DNA from: Bradyrhizobium erythrophlei
Lineage (GTDB): Bacteria; Pseudomonadota; Alphaproteobacteria; Rhizobiales; Xanthobacteraceae
DNA length: 64,000 nt
Direction: 5' to 3'
Assembly: GCF_900129425.1 (NCBI RefSeq)
Contig: NZ_LT670817.1
Coordinates: 4,092,001 to 4,156,000 of the forward strand
Positions 35,372 through 45,498 of the stretch are shown piece after piece. How positions within the stretch are numbered: the first letter of the stretch is position 1; each line of letters begins with the position of its first letter. A program made the position numbers and the translations under genes. Below the pieces are notes generated by a model. That model was not told the DNA's origin. It ran no database searches and saw only the letters and a program-made list of their open reading frames with translations.

Positions 35372-36469
35372 TGTCCCTGTCGCAAACTCAATCTGACTAG
35401 CAGCTGATCGAGAATCGGGCGATGCTGTTACGGGATGAGAGATCTTGTCAGGCTCATTGTTTGGATGGTCGCAGATCTGTTTCGGTCGCGGGCAGCGCTC
35501 GAGGCGGAAATTTGGACATTGCGGCAGCAGATAAACGTTCTGCGGCGAACCGCTCCTAAGAAACAAAGCTTCAGCGCCATCGACCGATTGATTTTTGTTT
35601 GCCTCTATCGGCTTCGCTTTGGCGTTCGCGATGCGCTGGCGATTGTTAAGCCGGTGACCGTAGTCAAATGGCATCGCGCTGGCTTCCGCTTATACTGGCG
35701 ATGGAAATCGGGAGCGCGGGGTGGCAGGCCAACGGTTCCGTTGGAGATCCGCAAGCTTATCCGCGAGATGAGCATTGCCAATCCGCTGTGGGGAGCGCCG
35801 CGGATCCATGGCGAGTTGCTCGAGCTCGGCGTCGAGATCGGACAGACCAGCGTCGCCAAATACATGGTCAGGCGACGAGACCCGCCGTCCCAAGGCTGGA
35901 GGACATTCCTCCGCAACCACGCGGATGGGATCGCGGCGATGGATATGTTCGTCGTGCCGACAATCTCGTTTCGCCTGCTCTATGGATTGCTGATCATGGG
36001 GCACCGCCGGCGACATATTCTGTGGTTTAGCGTCACAGCGCATCCAACCGCAGAATGGATCGCAAACCAGGTCACGCAAGCATGCGGTTGGGAACAAGCT
36101 CCCTGCTATCTCATCCGCGACCGAGACGGGGCCTATGGTGAGGCCTTTATCCGCAGGCTTCGATCGATAGGCATTCGCGACCGGCCAACATCGCCGCGTT
36201 CCCCGTGGCAGAACGCATATGCCGAAAGGCTGATCGGTTCGATCCGACGGGAATGCCTTGACCACGTTGTTGTGTTGTGCTCAGCGAGCGCCACCTCCGT
36301 CACCTACTGCTGTCGTACATGAAATATTATAACGAGATGCGAACGCATCTATCCATGGAGAAGGATGCGCCAGTACCGCGCTGTTGAGAGGGCAGGGTAC
36401 ATCAATTGTCGACCTGTACTGGGCGGGTTGCATCATCAATATGTCCGGATTTGATTTACGACCGGCACA
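35372..36469 (+). mobile_element. IS element A, full-length copy 2, transposase frameshifted
   Basis: Left end TGTCCCTGTCGCAAACTC and right end read inward TGTGCCGGTCGTAAATCA. Same layout as copies 1 and 3, but the 5' quarter belongs to a different subtype (shared with the fragment at 51881), while about 35750-36270 is nearly identical to copy 3. Confidence 0.8.
35435..36447 (+). pseudogene. IS element A transposase, frameshifted
   Basis: In frame for 280 codons including all three catalytic acidic residues (AMDMFVVPT, IRDRDGAYG, AERLIGSIRREC). Just after the Glu region, DHVVV is followed by a 5-base insertion near 36275, and the normal ending SERHLRHLLLSYMKYYNEMR is read in another frame. 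Compared with the fragment at 48048, two bases are also missing near 36380. Probably inactive. Confidence 0.75.
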
Positions 36470-36969
36470 AGGCGCCGGTCGCCCGACAGGCGGATAGCGT
36501 CGACCTCGAGAAAACATTTCGACACCGGCAGGCCCGCCAAAGCCGATCGGTTTGGTTCGGGCGGCTGATTGACATCGCGCGCCGGGGGGCGCAATTTTCT
36601 CACCATTGCCGAAAGGGAGGTTAAAGTGACTTCCAGCTGCCGGCTCAGCGAGCAATGCCAAGAGGCAACGCGCCCGGTGCGCGGCGGCGGTCGCGTTTAC
36701 GTTGACGGCTGCGGCTTACGGACAGGAACACTGCGGACCGGGTGTGACGATCACCGAACTCATGATCGGCCAGATCATGATGCCTTAGGGTGGGCCGGCC
36801 TCGTCTTCGTTAGCCATTGCCTCATGCCGGATCGTGCAATTGCTCGGTTGCAGCGCGCCATTGCGTTGCGTAGCACCGGTATCAGAAATGGCTCCCCTCG
36901 CCTCTTTCAGGTGGGGGCCGTCGCAATGGCCTAAAAGAAAACGCTAAACCATCGAAGGGAGGAGTGACC
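36470..36969. other. Intergenic, upstream of the PQQ dehydrogenase
   Basis: About 500 bases between the IS and the dehydrogenase start. Contains broken coding-like sequence (for instance MTSSCRLSEQC from 36627) but no family. GGGAGG at 36957-36962 is the SD of the dehydrogenase gene. Confidence 0.4.
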
Positions 36970-38634
36970 ATGGGCAAAATGACTATGGTGGCAAGCTTGG
37001 GCCTCGCTTGCCTGCTCAGCACTGCAACGGTTGCCCTTGCGGCGGATCCAGGCGAGGAAGACCCCAACAATTGGCCGCAATATCATCGGACGAGCAACGC
37101 GTGGCGCTACAGCCCGCTCGACCAGATCAACAAGGATAACGTCAGCAACCTTTCAGTCGCCTGGATCGCCCAGGGCGGCGATATCACCATGGGGATTCAG
37201 GAAACCCCATTGGCCATAGACGGGGTGATCTATTCAATAACGGCTGGCAATCGGGTAGCGGCGCTCGACGGAAAGTCGGGACGGGAACTCTGGAGCTATG
37301 AGCCAAAGCTTCATCCGCTCACGAAGAAGGTGCTGTTCTCGCCCTATAGCCGTGGCGTCGCGGTGGGCCAGGGCATGGTCTTCATCGCGACCGTGGATGG
37401 GCGCGGCATCGCTCTCGATCAAAAAACCGGTAAGGAAATTTGGGAGGTCCAATTAACCGATTTCGCGAACTGCCATGGCTGCAATTTCACGTCGCCGCCC
37501 GTCGTTGCCGGCGACGTCCTGACTTTCGGCTCGACTGCCGGCGAACTCGCGACGCAAGGGAAAATCTACGGGGTCGAAGCAAAAAGCGGCAAGAAGCTCT
37601 GGGAATTCAACACCATCAAGAACGACCCAAAGAGTTGGCCAGGCGAGAGCAGCAAATATGGGGGCGGCGGCGCCTGGATGCCGGGCACCTACGACATGGA
37701 GACGAACACGGTCTTCTACGGCACCGGTAATCCGGGGAAGGACTTCATCAACGGGGACCGGGAAGGCGATAACCTCTACACGGATTCGGTCGTAGCGCTC
37801 GATGCCAAGACGGGTCAGCTGAAATGGTACCGGCAGGAGATCAAACAGGATACCTGGGACTACGATTCGGCCTACGAGATGATGCTGTACAAGAAGGACG
37901 GCAAGGACTTAATCATCCACATGAACAAGAGCGGCTATGTTTTCGTCCTCGACAAGAACGATGGAAAAATCGAAAACGTTTGGCCGCTCAGCGACCTCAA
38001 GAATTTTGTAAGGGACATCGACAAGAAAACCGGCGAATTGATCGGCCGCGTCGACCTGCCGATGAACCAGGAGACGCTGATCTGCCCGTCCACCTTCGGC
38101 GGGCGTAGCTGGAACGCGGGTGCCTACAATCCGAAGAGCGGGCTGTGGTACAATAATGTGCTCGATTTCTGCGGGTACCTCAAGCCGGTTGCCCAGAAGG
38201 ACGACCCCAAGGACTACGCCACAGGCCACACCGGCTCCAATGATTTCGGGCGGCTGGTGCTGGCCCCCGATGGTCGCAAGCCTGGCCGGCTCGATGCGCG
38301 CGATCCACTCACGGGCGAGCGCAAGTGGAGTTATGAGATGGACGTCCCCGGCTTTGCCAGCGCCCTGACCACGGGCGGCGGGCTGGTGTTCAACGGCGAC
38401 CCGCTAGGTATTCTGCGGGCGTTCGACGCCGACACTGGAAAGGTGCTGTGGACTTTCAATACGGGCTCCGGAATGCGTAGCGGAATCATCAGCTACGCGG
38501 TCGACGGCGAGCAGTACATCCTGGTGCCAAGTGGTTGGGGATCCTACGCTGCAATCCTGCTTCCGCCGTTGTTCCCCCAACTGGCAAAGATCCCGGCAGC
38601 TTCGACCCTCATCGCCTTCAAACTTCCGAAATAG
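36970..38634 (+). CDS. PQQ-dependent alcohol dehydrogenase (methanol/ethanol family)
   Basis: 554 residues, periplasmic. ATG 36970 has GGGAGG 7 bases upstream and gives the signal peptide MGKMTMVASLGLACLLSTAT ending ALA. Eight-bladed propeller with W-docking repeats such as GKEIWEV, GKKLWEF, GQLKWYR, GERKWSY, GKVLWTF. The catalytic region DTWDYDSAYEM holds Asp-Tyr-Asp, the D-x-D arrangement seen in lanthanide-dependent (XoxF/PedH-type) members, where calcium enzymes have a non-acidic second residue. The vicinal Cys pair of methanol dehydrogenases is not evident; NCHGCNF occurs instead. Followed by a cytochrome c gene, its probable electron acceptor. Substrate alcohol unknown. Confidence 0.9.
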   Translation: MGKMTMVASLGLACLLSTATVALAADPGEEDPNNWPQYHRTSNAWRYSPLDQINKDNVSNLSVAWIAQGGDITMGIQETPLAIDGVIYSITAGNRVAALDGKSGRELWSYEPKLHPLTKKVLFSPYSRGVAVGQGMVFIATVDGRGIALDQKTGKEIWEVQLTDFANCHGCNFTSPPVVAGDVLTFGSTAGELATQGKIYGVEAKSGKKLWEFNTIKNDPKSWPGESSKYGGGGAWMPGTYDMETNTVFYGTGNPGKDFINGDREGDNLYTDSVVALDAKTGQLKWYRQEIKQDTWDYDSAYEMMLYKKDGKDLIIHMNKSGYVFVLDKNDGKIENVWPLSDLKNFVRDIDKKTGELIGRVDLPMNQETLICPSTFGGRSWNAGAYNPKSGLWYNNVLDFCGYLKPVAQKDDPKDYATGHTGSNDFGRLVLAPDGRKPGRLDARDPLTGERKWSYEMDVPGFASALTTGGGLVFNGDPLGILRAFDADTGKVLWTFNTGSGMRSGIISYAVDGEQYILVPSGWGSYAAILLPPLFPQLAKIPAASTLIAFKLPK

Positions 38635-38653
38635 GCGAGGTGAGCAACAAAGA

Positions 38654-38675
38654 GCGGCCGGCTCCCGGCCGCCTT
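38654..38675 (+). terminator. Hairpin between the dehydrogenase and cytochrome genes
   Basis: GCGGCCGG CTC CCGGCCGC, an 8-base-pair all-GC stem, then CTTT. It lies 20 bases after the dehydrogenase stop and 27 before the cytochrome start, so it may reduce read-through and set the ratio of the two proteins. Confidence 0.55.
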
Positions 38676-38701
38676 TCGTGCTCCATAGTTGGGTGTTTGC
38701 C

Positions 38702-39040
38702 ATGAAGCGCGGATTTGTGATGGTGGTCGTTGCGGGAATCCTCATTGGAAAGGTGGCGTCCGCTGAAGAAGACGTTCCGAACCTCAAAGACCCGAAAATA
38801 ATTGCGGCGGGCCATGATCTCTTTTTGGCCAAGCAGTGTGCCCACTGTCATGGGGCAGACGGCAGCGGCGGCATCGATCTGACGCAGCGCGAGCTTTACC
38901 CCAAGGACATCTTTCAATCGATTGCCGATGGCCGAGAGAAAAAGGGCATCCGTATGCCGGCCTGGCGAGATGTCTTGACCGATGAAGAAATCTGGCAAGC
39001 GACGGCCTACGTCATCTCGATCAGCCGGCAACCGAAGTAG
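38702..39040 (+). CDS. Class I cytochrome c
   Basis: 112 residues, exported: signal MKRGFVMVVVAGILIGKVAS A, then one haem site CAHCHG (in AKQCAHCHGADGSGG) and a methionine ligand in GIRMPAWRD. DVLTDEEIWQATAYVISI is the usual C-terminal helix of soluble cytochromes c. Directly downstream of the PQQ dehydrogenase, so it most likely accepts its electrons in the periplasm, as XoxG or cytochrome cL does for methanol dehydrogenases. Confidence 0.88.
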   Translation: MKRGFVMVVVAGILIGKVASAEEDVPNLKDPKIIAAGHDLFLAKQCAHCHGADGSGGIDLTQRELYPKDIFQSIADGREKKGIRMPAWRDVLTDEEIWQATAYVISISRQPK

Positions 39041-39057
39041 CCGCCGGCAGCCGACCC

Positions 39058-39240
39058 GGACACCCCGCTTATCCGATCCAACCAAGTGGAATGCATTCTT
39101 GCTGAGGTCGATCCCGATCGTGGTGATGTTTCCGGCGCCTTTGGGATGTGCGCATCGCATGCTCCTTGAGCTTTTTTGCGTAACGCCTCCATCCCGCAGG
39201 CCCAGTAGTGGCCATAACGCCTGTTATGTGACAAACTTTC
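39058..39240 (-). mobile_element. IS110-type transposase, 5' relic
   Basis: The minus strand encodes NITTIGIDLSKNAFHLVGSD, the N-terminal DEDD-region start of IS110-family transposases (pattern TxIGIDLgKn.fhlvg.d), for about 30 codons, then stops at the cytochrome gene's 3' end. The upstream leader to about 39240 reads as IS110 5' sequence. The rest of the transposase is gone. Confidence 0.65.
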
Positions 39241-39328
39241 TGATCAAGCTAGGTCTAGCCAGCCGAAGCCAACGCAGTACCTTCTCGGCCCGATAGTTGG
39301 GCGCCCACTTGATGGGGGAGGCCAGCAG

Positions 39329-42300
39329 TTGACCCAATCTTCTTGGTTCGGCGCTGACGGGCATAGCCGCTTCCAGGTCTTATGGCAGGACGGCGACCGC
39401 GTGTTCTGCCGGCGGGTCGATGGCAAGCGCGATGTCTTGGCGGTGCTGCTCGCCTCGGAGCACCCGGCTCCGGCCGCTCTCGACCGGCTCGCGCACGAAT
39501 ATAGCTTGAAGGATGAGTTGGACGGTGCCTGGGCGGTCCGGCCGCTGGCACTCGAGCGTGACCGCGGCCGGACCATACTGGTGCTCGAAGATCCAGGCGG
39601 CGAGCCGCTCGGCCGGCTGCTGGGCGCGCCCTTCGAGCTCGGACGCTTCCTGCGCCTTGCCATCGGCATCGCAGCCGCTCTAGGTAAGGCGCATCAGCGC
39701 GGCCTGGTCCACAAGGATCTCAAACCAGCGCATATCCTGGTGAACCGCGCGACCGGAGAGGTCAAGCTCACCGGGTTCGGCATTGCCTCGCGCCTGCGCC
39801 GCGAGCGGCAGGCGCCTGAGCCGCCCGAGACCATTGCAGGCACACTCGCCTATATGGCCCCCGAGCAGACCGGACGCATGAACCGCTCGATCGACGCCCG
39901 CAGCGATCTCTATGCGCTCGGCGTCACCCTGTACCAGATGCTCACCGGTTCACTACCTTTCACTGCGACCGATCCCATGGATTGGGTCCACTGCCATATC
40001 GCCAGAAAGCCAGTGCCGCCAAGCGAGCGGCTGGAGAATGTGCCGGCCCCGGTCTCGGCCATTATCATGAAACTGCTCGCCAAGACCGCCGAGGAGCGAT
40101 ACCAGACGGCGGGTGGCGTGGCGAGTGATCTGCGGCGCTGCCTGGCCCAATGGGAAGCCCAGGATTACATCGACGACTTCCCGCTCGGCCGACAGGACAC
40201 GCCCGACCGGCTGCGGATGCCGGAGAAGCTATACGGGCGGGCGCGCGAACTCGACACCTTACTCGGCGGCTTCGAGCGCGTCATCAAGAGCGGCGCGCCG
40301 GAGCTGGTGCTCGTCTCGGGCTACTCCGGGATCGGCAAGTCCTCTGTCGTCAATGAATTGCACAAGGTGCTCGTTCCGCCCCGTGGGCTTTTCGCGTCGG
40401 GCAAGTTCGACCAGTACAAGCGCAACATTCCTTATGCGACGCTGGCCCAGGCTTTTCAGAGCCTTGTTCGGTCTCTCCTCGGGAAGAGCGACATCGAGCT
40501 TGGCAGTTGGCGCGACGCTCTTCTGAAGACGCTGGGCCCGAACGGACGGCTCATGACCGATCTCATTCCCGAGCTGAAGCTCATCATCGGTGACCAGCCG
40601 CCAGTCCCTGAGCTTCCGCCGCAGGACGCGCAGCGACGTTTCCAGCTGGTCATTCGGCGGTTTATCGGCGTGTTCGCCCGGCCGGAACATCCGTTGGCAC
40701 TCTTCCTCGACGATCTTCAATGGCTCGACGCGGCGACGCTCGACCTGTTCGAGGATCTCTTGACCCGGGCTGATATGCAGCACTTCATGCTGATCGGCGC
40801 CTATCGCGATAACGAAGTCGACGCCGCCCATCCGCTGATGCAGAAGCTAGATGCCGTGAAGAGCGCCGGCGCCAGGGTGGCGGAGATTACGCTGGCGCCG
40901 CTCGCCGAGGAGCACCTCGGACAGCTGATCGCGGACGCGCTTCGCTGCGAGCCGGAGCGCGCGGCGTCGCTCGCGCGATTGGTGCGCGAGAAGACGGGCG
41001 GAAATCCGTTCTTCGCCATTCAGTTCGTCTCTTCGCTCGCCGAAGAGGGAATGCTCGTCTTCGACCATGATGCCGCGCGCTGGTCATGGGATCTCGACCG
41101 CATTCGCGCCAAGGGTTACACCGACAACGTCGTGAACCTTATGGTCGGAAGGCTCACCCGCCTGCCGGCGGACACGCAGAATGCTTTGCGGCTCCTGGCC
41201 TGCCTCGGAAACAGCGCCGAGACCACGAGGCTTTCGATTGTCCTCGATAGGTCGCAGGAACTGGTTGACGCGGCTCTGTGGCCGGCCGTGCAACAGGAAT
41301 TGGTCGAGCGCCTGGAGGGTGCCTACCGGTTCGCCCATGATCGCGTTCAGGAAGCCGCCTATTCGTTGATCCCGGAGGATCTGCGCGGCGAGGCGCACCT
41401 TCGGATAGGGAGGCTGCTCGCGGCGCACATCGCTCCCGAGAAGAGGGAAGAGGCAATCTTCGACATCGTTAGTCAGCTCGACCGCGGCGCGTCGTTGATC
41501 ACCTCCCGAGACGAGCGCGAGCAGCTTGCTCAGCTCAATCTGGTCGCGGGGAAGCGCGCCAAGGCGTCTACTGCATACGCCTCAGCACTGATATATCTCG
41601 GCACCGGCGCGACGCTGCTGCCGGAAGACTCCTGGGATTGCCACCACGAGTTGACCTTCGAGCTGGAGTTGCTGCGAGCCGAATGCGAGTTTCTCACCGG
41701 TGGGATGGCCGCCGCGGACGAGCGGTTGAAAGGGCTTTCCATCCGCGCCGCAAATACAATGGAACGCGCCTCGGTCGCCTGCCTGCACATCGATCTGTAC
41801 ACGACTCTCGCTCAGAGCAGCCGCGCCATCGCCGTCGGGCTCGACTATCTCCGGCACCTGGGTATCGAATGGTCGCCGCACCCGACAGACGAGGATGTGC
41901 GACGTGAATACGATCGGATCTGGACGCAGCTCGGGAGCGGCTCGATCGAGGACATGCTCGAGCTGCCCTTGATGACCGATCCAGCATCCCTTGCGACGAT
42001 TGACGTTTTGACGAAGGTTGCGCCAGCTGCATTCACGCTTATGGAAGCAAATTTTCATGCCCTCGCCATATGCTGGGCAGCGAATCTCAGCCTCGCACGT
42101 GGTAACAGCGACGGTTCGTGCGACATTTATGTGAGGCTTGGCTTTATCGCGGGTGACCGATTCGGCGATTACAAGGCCGGCTCTCGCTTCGGTAAGGTCG
42201 GGTGCGAGCTGGTCGAACGACGCGGGTTGAAGCGTTTCCAAGCCCGGACCTATATGTTGTTCGCGCATTTCCTGATCCCATATACGCAGCACGTCAGGGC

Positions 42301-44839
42301 TGCACGTGATCTCCTGCATCGCGGATACGAAGTCGCGCATAAGATCGGCGACCTCATGTTTGTGGGGTGGTACAGCGGCTTGTATCTGATCGAGAATCTT
42401 CTGGCATCGGGAGATCCGCTCAGCGAGGTGCAGCGCGAGGTCGAGCGTGGCCTCGCTTTTGCGCAGAAGGCGCAGTTGGTACACGTCGTTTCCATCATCC
42501 AATCGCACATCGAACTCGTCCGGACGCTGCGCGGCTTGACGCGAAAATTTGGCTTCTTCGACGATGAAGAGTTCGGCGACGCCCGGTCCGCCAGAAACCC
42601 GAACTCGGCGTTTGCCGAGTGGCTGTACTGTATCCGAAAGGTGCAGGCGCACTTTCATGCCGGCGACTATTCCTTGTCCATCGAGGCCGCCACAAGGGCG
42701 CAACGGCATACGGCGTCGGGATATATTTGGCAGGTCGCCGATCTTCGCTTCTACAGCGCTTTATCGCATGCCGCAGTTTGTGACACCGCCGACCAGCGGG
42801 AAGCGCATTTCGCAGTGCTGTCCGCCCATCACCGGCAACTCGACATCTGGGCCGAGCAATGCCCAGAAAACTTCGAAAACCGCGCCGCGCTGGTCGGAGC
42901 CGAGATCGCTCGCCTGGAAGGCCGTGACATCGATGCTATGCGGCTCTATCAACAGGGCATCCGCTCTGCCCGCGTCAACAGCTTCGTCCAAAACGAGGCG
43001 CTCGCCTACGAACTTGCTGCGCGCTTCTACGCGGCCCGTGGCTTCGATGAAATAGCGCATCACTATCTGCGAAATGCCCGGTACGGCTACCTGCGGTGGG
43101 GAGCCGACGGCAAGGTGCGGCAGCTCGATGAGATGTATCCGCAGCTCCGGAAGGACGAGCCAGCGCCCGCTCCAACGAGCACAATCGGGGCGCCCGTCGA
43201 ACATCTCGACCTCGCGACTGTGATCAAGGTGTCGCAAGCCGTCTCGGGTGAGATTGTTCTCGAAAACCTGATCGATACACTCCTGCGTACGGCGATGGCG
43301 CAGGCGGGCGCGGAGCGAGCTCTGTTGATTTTTGCGCAAGACGTTGCACCGCGGATCGCCGCGGAGGCTATCACCAGCGGCGATGCAGTGACCGTGCATC
43401 TGCGCCACGAGGCCGTGACCGAGGCCGCGCTGCCGGAGTCCGTCCTCCACTATGTCCTGCGTACCCAGGAGAGCGTTATTCTAGACGACGCCGCCGCCCA
43501 GTCTCCGTTTGGCGCGGACACTTACATCCGCCAACGCCATACCCGTTCAGTTCTCTGCCTGCCGTTGCTCACCCAGGCCAAGCTCATCGGTGCGCTGTAC
43601 CTCGAGAACGACCTGGCTCCGCGGGTTTTCGTGCCGGCGCGGATCACGGTACTGAAGCTACTCGCCTCGCAGGCGGCGATCGCTCTGCAGACTACCAGCC
43701 TGTACCGTGATCTCTCGGAACGCGAAGCCAAGATCCGGCGCCTGGTTGATGCTAATATCATCGGTATCTTCATAGCAAACCGGGACGGCCGGATCATTGA
43801 GGCCAACGACGCGTTACTCCGCACCGTGGGATACGACCGCGAGGAGCTCCTGTCAGGCCGTGTCCGTTGGACAGACCTGACGCCGCCGGAATGGGGCGAG
43901 CGCGACGCGCGGGCCGTTGAAGTGTTGAAAACAACCGGAGCCATACCGCCGTACGAGAAGGAGTATTTTCGCAAAGACGGCAGCCGTGTGTCGGTGCTGA
44001 TCGGCGGCGCTCTCTTCGCGGAAGGCGGAAACCAGAGCGTCGCGTTCGTGCTGGATTTGACCGATCGCAAGCGGGCGGAAGCCGAAGCCCGCGACAGCGA
44101 GCGCCGCTACCGCGAAGTACAGACGGATCTGGCGCACGCCAGCCGCGTCACCACCATGGGGCAGCTCACGGCCTCGATCGCCCATGAAGTAAACCAGCCT
44201 ATTGCGGCGGCGGTCACCAACGCCGAAGCCGCTCAGCGTTGGCTAAGCGCGCAGCCGCCAAATATTCATATGGTGGGCGAGTCGCTCGCTTTTATCGTAA
44301 GGGATTGTAGTCGCGCGGGCGAGGTGATCGGGCGGATCCGCGCGCTCATCAAAAGGGCGCCTCCGCGAAAGGACGCCGTCGCAATCAACGACGCGATCCT
44401 CGAAGTCATGGCCCTTACCCGTAGCGAAGCGGCGAACAACGGCGTCTCGGTCCGGACTCAACTAGCGGACGACTCGCCGCTTGTCCAAGGAGATCGGGTC
44501 CAGCTGCAACAGGTAATACTCAACCTGATCGTGAATGCGATCGACGCGATGCGCAGCCTCCGAGAAGGGAACAGAGACCTGTTGATCTGCACCCAAAAGG
44601 CCGAGCCGAATGGCGTGCTGGTGGAGGTACGAGATTCGGGTCCAGGCTTCGCGCCAACGACTATCAAGCAGCTGTTCGAGGCTTTCCACACGACCAAGCC
44701 AGGCGGTTTGGGGCTGGGTCTCTCCATTTGCCGCTCGATCATCGAAGCGCATGGTGGACGACTGTGGGCGAGCGCCAACGAGCCCCGTGGCGCCATCTTT
44801 CAATTCACAGTGCCCGCCCAGTCGGGCAGCGCATCGTAA
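39329..44839 (+). CDS. Giant hybrid sensor kinase: Ser/Thr kinase-like, AAA ATPase, GAF, PAS, histidine kinase
   Basis: 1836 residues from TTG 39329, which has GGGGGAGG just upstream. Order: residues 1-280 protein-kinase-like domain with HKDLKPAHIL (about 127) and LTGFGIAS (about 147), where the DFG aspartate is Gly; about 295-600 AAA/STAND ATPase with Walker A SGYSGIGKSS; about 600-1290 helical repeats; about 1310-1455 GAF; about 1465-1590 PAS; about 1605-1680 HisKA with phospho-acceptor His in ASIAHEVNQPIAA (about 1615); C-terminal HATPase with NLIVNAIDAM, DSGPGFAP and GLGLGLSI. Similar giants exist in Bradyrhizobium and myxobacteria. No transmembrane segment, so it senses a cytoplasmic signal. 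It carries no receiver domain and no response-regulator gene is adjacent. The kinase-like part may bind but not phosphorylate. Confidence 0.93.
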   Translation: MTQSSWFGADGHSRFQVLWQDGDRVFCRRVDGKRDVLAVLLASEHPAPAALDRLAHEYSLKDELDGAWAVRPLALERDRGRTILVLEDPGGEPLGRLLGAPFELGRFLRLAIGIAAALGKAHQRGLVHKDLKPAHILVNRATGEVKLTGFGIASRLRRERQAPEPPETIAGTLAYMAPEQTGRMNRSIDARSDLYALGVTLYQMLTGSLPFTATDPMDWVHCHIARKPVPPSERLENVPAPVSAIIMKLLAKTAEERYQTAGGVASDLRRCLAQWEAQDYIDDFPLGRQDTPDRLRMPEKLYGRARELDTLLGGFERVIKSGAPELVLVSGYSGIGKSSVVNELHKVLVPPRGLFASGKFDQYKRNIPYATLAQAFQSLVRSLLGKSDIELGSWRDALLKTLGPNGRLMTDLIPELKLIIGDQPPVPELPPQDAQRRFQLVIRRFIGVFARPEHPLALFLDDLQWLDAATLDLFEDLLTRADMQHFMLIGAYRDNEVDAAHPLMQKLDAVKSAGARVAEITLAPLAEEHLGQLIADALRCEPERAASLARLVREKTGGNPFFAIQFVSSLAEEGMLVFDHDAARWSWDLDRIRAKGYTDNVVNLMVGRLTRLPADTQNALRLLACLGNSAETTRLSIVLDRSQELVDAALWPAVQQELVERLEGAYRFAHDRVQEAAYSLIPEDLRGEAHLRIGRLLAAHIAPEKREEAIFDIVSQLDRGASLITSRDEREQLAQLNLVAGKRAKASTAYASALIYLGTGATLLPEDSWDCHHELTFELELLRAECEFLTGGMAAADERLKGLSIRAANTMERASVACLHIDLYTTLAQSSRAIAVGLDYLRHLGIEWSPHPTDEDVRREYDRIWTQLGSGSIEDMLELPLMTDPASLATIDVLTKVAPAAFTLMEANFHALAICWAANLSLARGNSDGSCDIYVRLGFIAGDRFGDYKAGSRFGKVGCELVERRGLKRFQARTYMLFAHFLIPYTQHVRAARDLLHRGYEVAHKIGDLMFVGWYSGLYLIENLLASGDPLSEVQREVERGLAFAQKAQLVHVVSIIQSHIELVRTLRGLTRKFGFFDDEEFGDARSARNPNSAFAEWLYCIRKVQAHFHAGDYSLSIEAATRAQRHTASGYIWQVADLRFYSALSHAAVCDTADQREAHFAVLSAHHRQLDIWAEQCPENFENRAALVGAEIARLEGRDIDAMRLYQQGIRSARVNSFVQNEALAYELAARFYAARGFDEIAHHYLRNARYGYLRWGADGKVRQLDEMYPQLRKDEPAPAPTSTIGAPVEHLDLATVIKVSQAVSGEIVLENLIDTLLRTAMAQAGAERALLIFAQDVAPRIAAEAITSGDAVTVHLRHEAVTEAALPESVLHYVLRTQESVILDDAAAQSPFGADTYIRQRHTRSVLCLPLLTQAKLIGALYLENDLAPRVFVPARITVLKLLASQAAIALQTTSLYRDLSEREAKIRRLVDANIIGIFIANRDGRIIEANDALLRTVGYDREELLSGRVRWTDLTPPEWGERDARAVEVLKTTGAIPPYEKEYFRKDGSRVSVLIGGALFAEGGNQSVAFVLDLTDRKRAEAEARDSERRYREVQTDLAHASRVTTMGQLTASIAHEVNQPIAAAVTNAEAAQRWLSAQPPNIHMVGESLAFIVRDCSRAGEVIGRIRALIKRAPPRKDAVAINDAILEVMALTRSEAANNGVSVRTQLADDSPLVQGDRVQLQQVILNLIVNAIDAMRSLREGNRDLLICTQKAEPNGVLVEVRDSGPGFAPTTIKQLFEAFHTTKPGGLGLGLSICRSIIEAHGGRLWASANEPRGAIFQFTVPAQSGSAS

Positions 44840-45240
44840 TGCATGCTCTCCATGCCAGCCTGCCCCCGAAGGGCCGAACTTTTACAAACGGCCCACGTCC
44901 AAAATGGGCAATCGCGTCGTCTTGGCCGCTGGTTTGCCACTCCACCGACCCATCGGTGTTCCCTCGGCAGCTTCCGATCATAGCCATCTAGACTGATGCT
45001 CGGCGCTCCAAGGATGATGGGACGAAGATGCGAAGCGCGGTCTGCTTCGAGGGGACATTCATAGAATTTGCGCCAGGCGTTATGGGTCGTACCAACTGGT
45101 TAGTATCATAGGCAGCTTCGGTCTCTGTGGCGCTGTTTGATTGCTTGGAACGGATTTTTATTTTGGCTCCAAAGATTGGTGGGTAGTTTCGGTCGTATCC
45201 TTGAGCATCGCCCTCATCATGGTGCGGACGCCGCGGATGA
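44840..45240. other. Intergenic, no gene supported
   Basis: About 400 bases after the sensor kinase. A short open frame at 45141-45326 has a hydrophobic stretch (WWVVSVVSLSIALIMVRTP) but lacks a convincing SD and family, and its end overlaps the gene at 45241 on the other strand. Confidence 0.35.
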
Positions 45241-45498
45241 TTAGTCTAGTTCGCTTCGGAAATATGTTGTTGATCCTCCGGCAACGCAGATTTTCAGACT
45301 GCACTGATCTCGATCCCAATCGATAGGTGTGTGCTGTAATCGCCGTTTGATCATTTCGCCGCGAAGAGCCTCAGCATATTCCTTAACGGATTGACCGGCC
45401 GCGAACTTGTGCAAGCTGCGCTTATCAGCTTCGACCTGTTCGCGGATGTTGTCATAGAAGCGCAAAAGATTTTCGTCTCTTAAATTTTCGATTGCCAT
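45241..45498 (-). CDS. Small hypothetical protein
   Basis: 85 residues from ATG 45496-45498, preceded by GGAGAG at a proper distance: MAIENLRDENLLRFYDNIRE, QVEADKRSLHKFAAGQSVKE, YAEALRGEMIKRRLQHTPID. Charged and helical, then CSLKICVAGG. I recognise the N-terminal block from Bradyrhizobium hypotheticals. It overlaps the end of the upstream zinc-ribbon gene by 19 bases, which suggests an operon with coupled translation. Confidence 0.65.
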   Translation of the reverse strand: MAIENLRDENLLRFYDNIREQVEADKRSLHKFAAGQSVKEYAEALRGEMIKRRLQHTPIDWDRDQCSLKICVAGGSTTYFRSELD

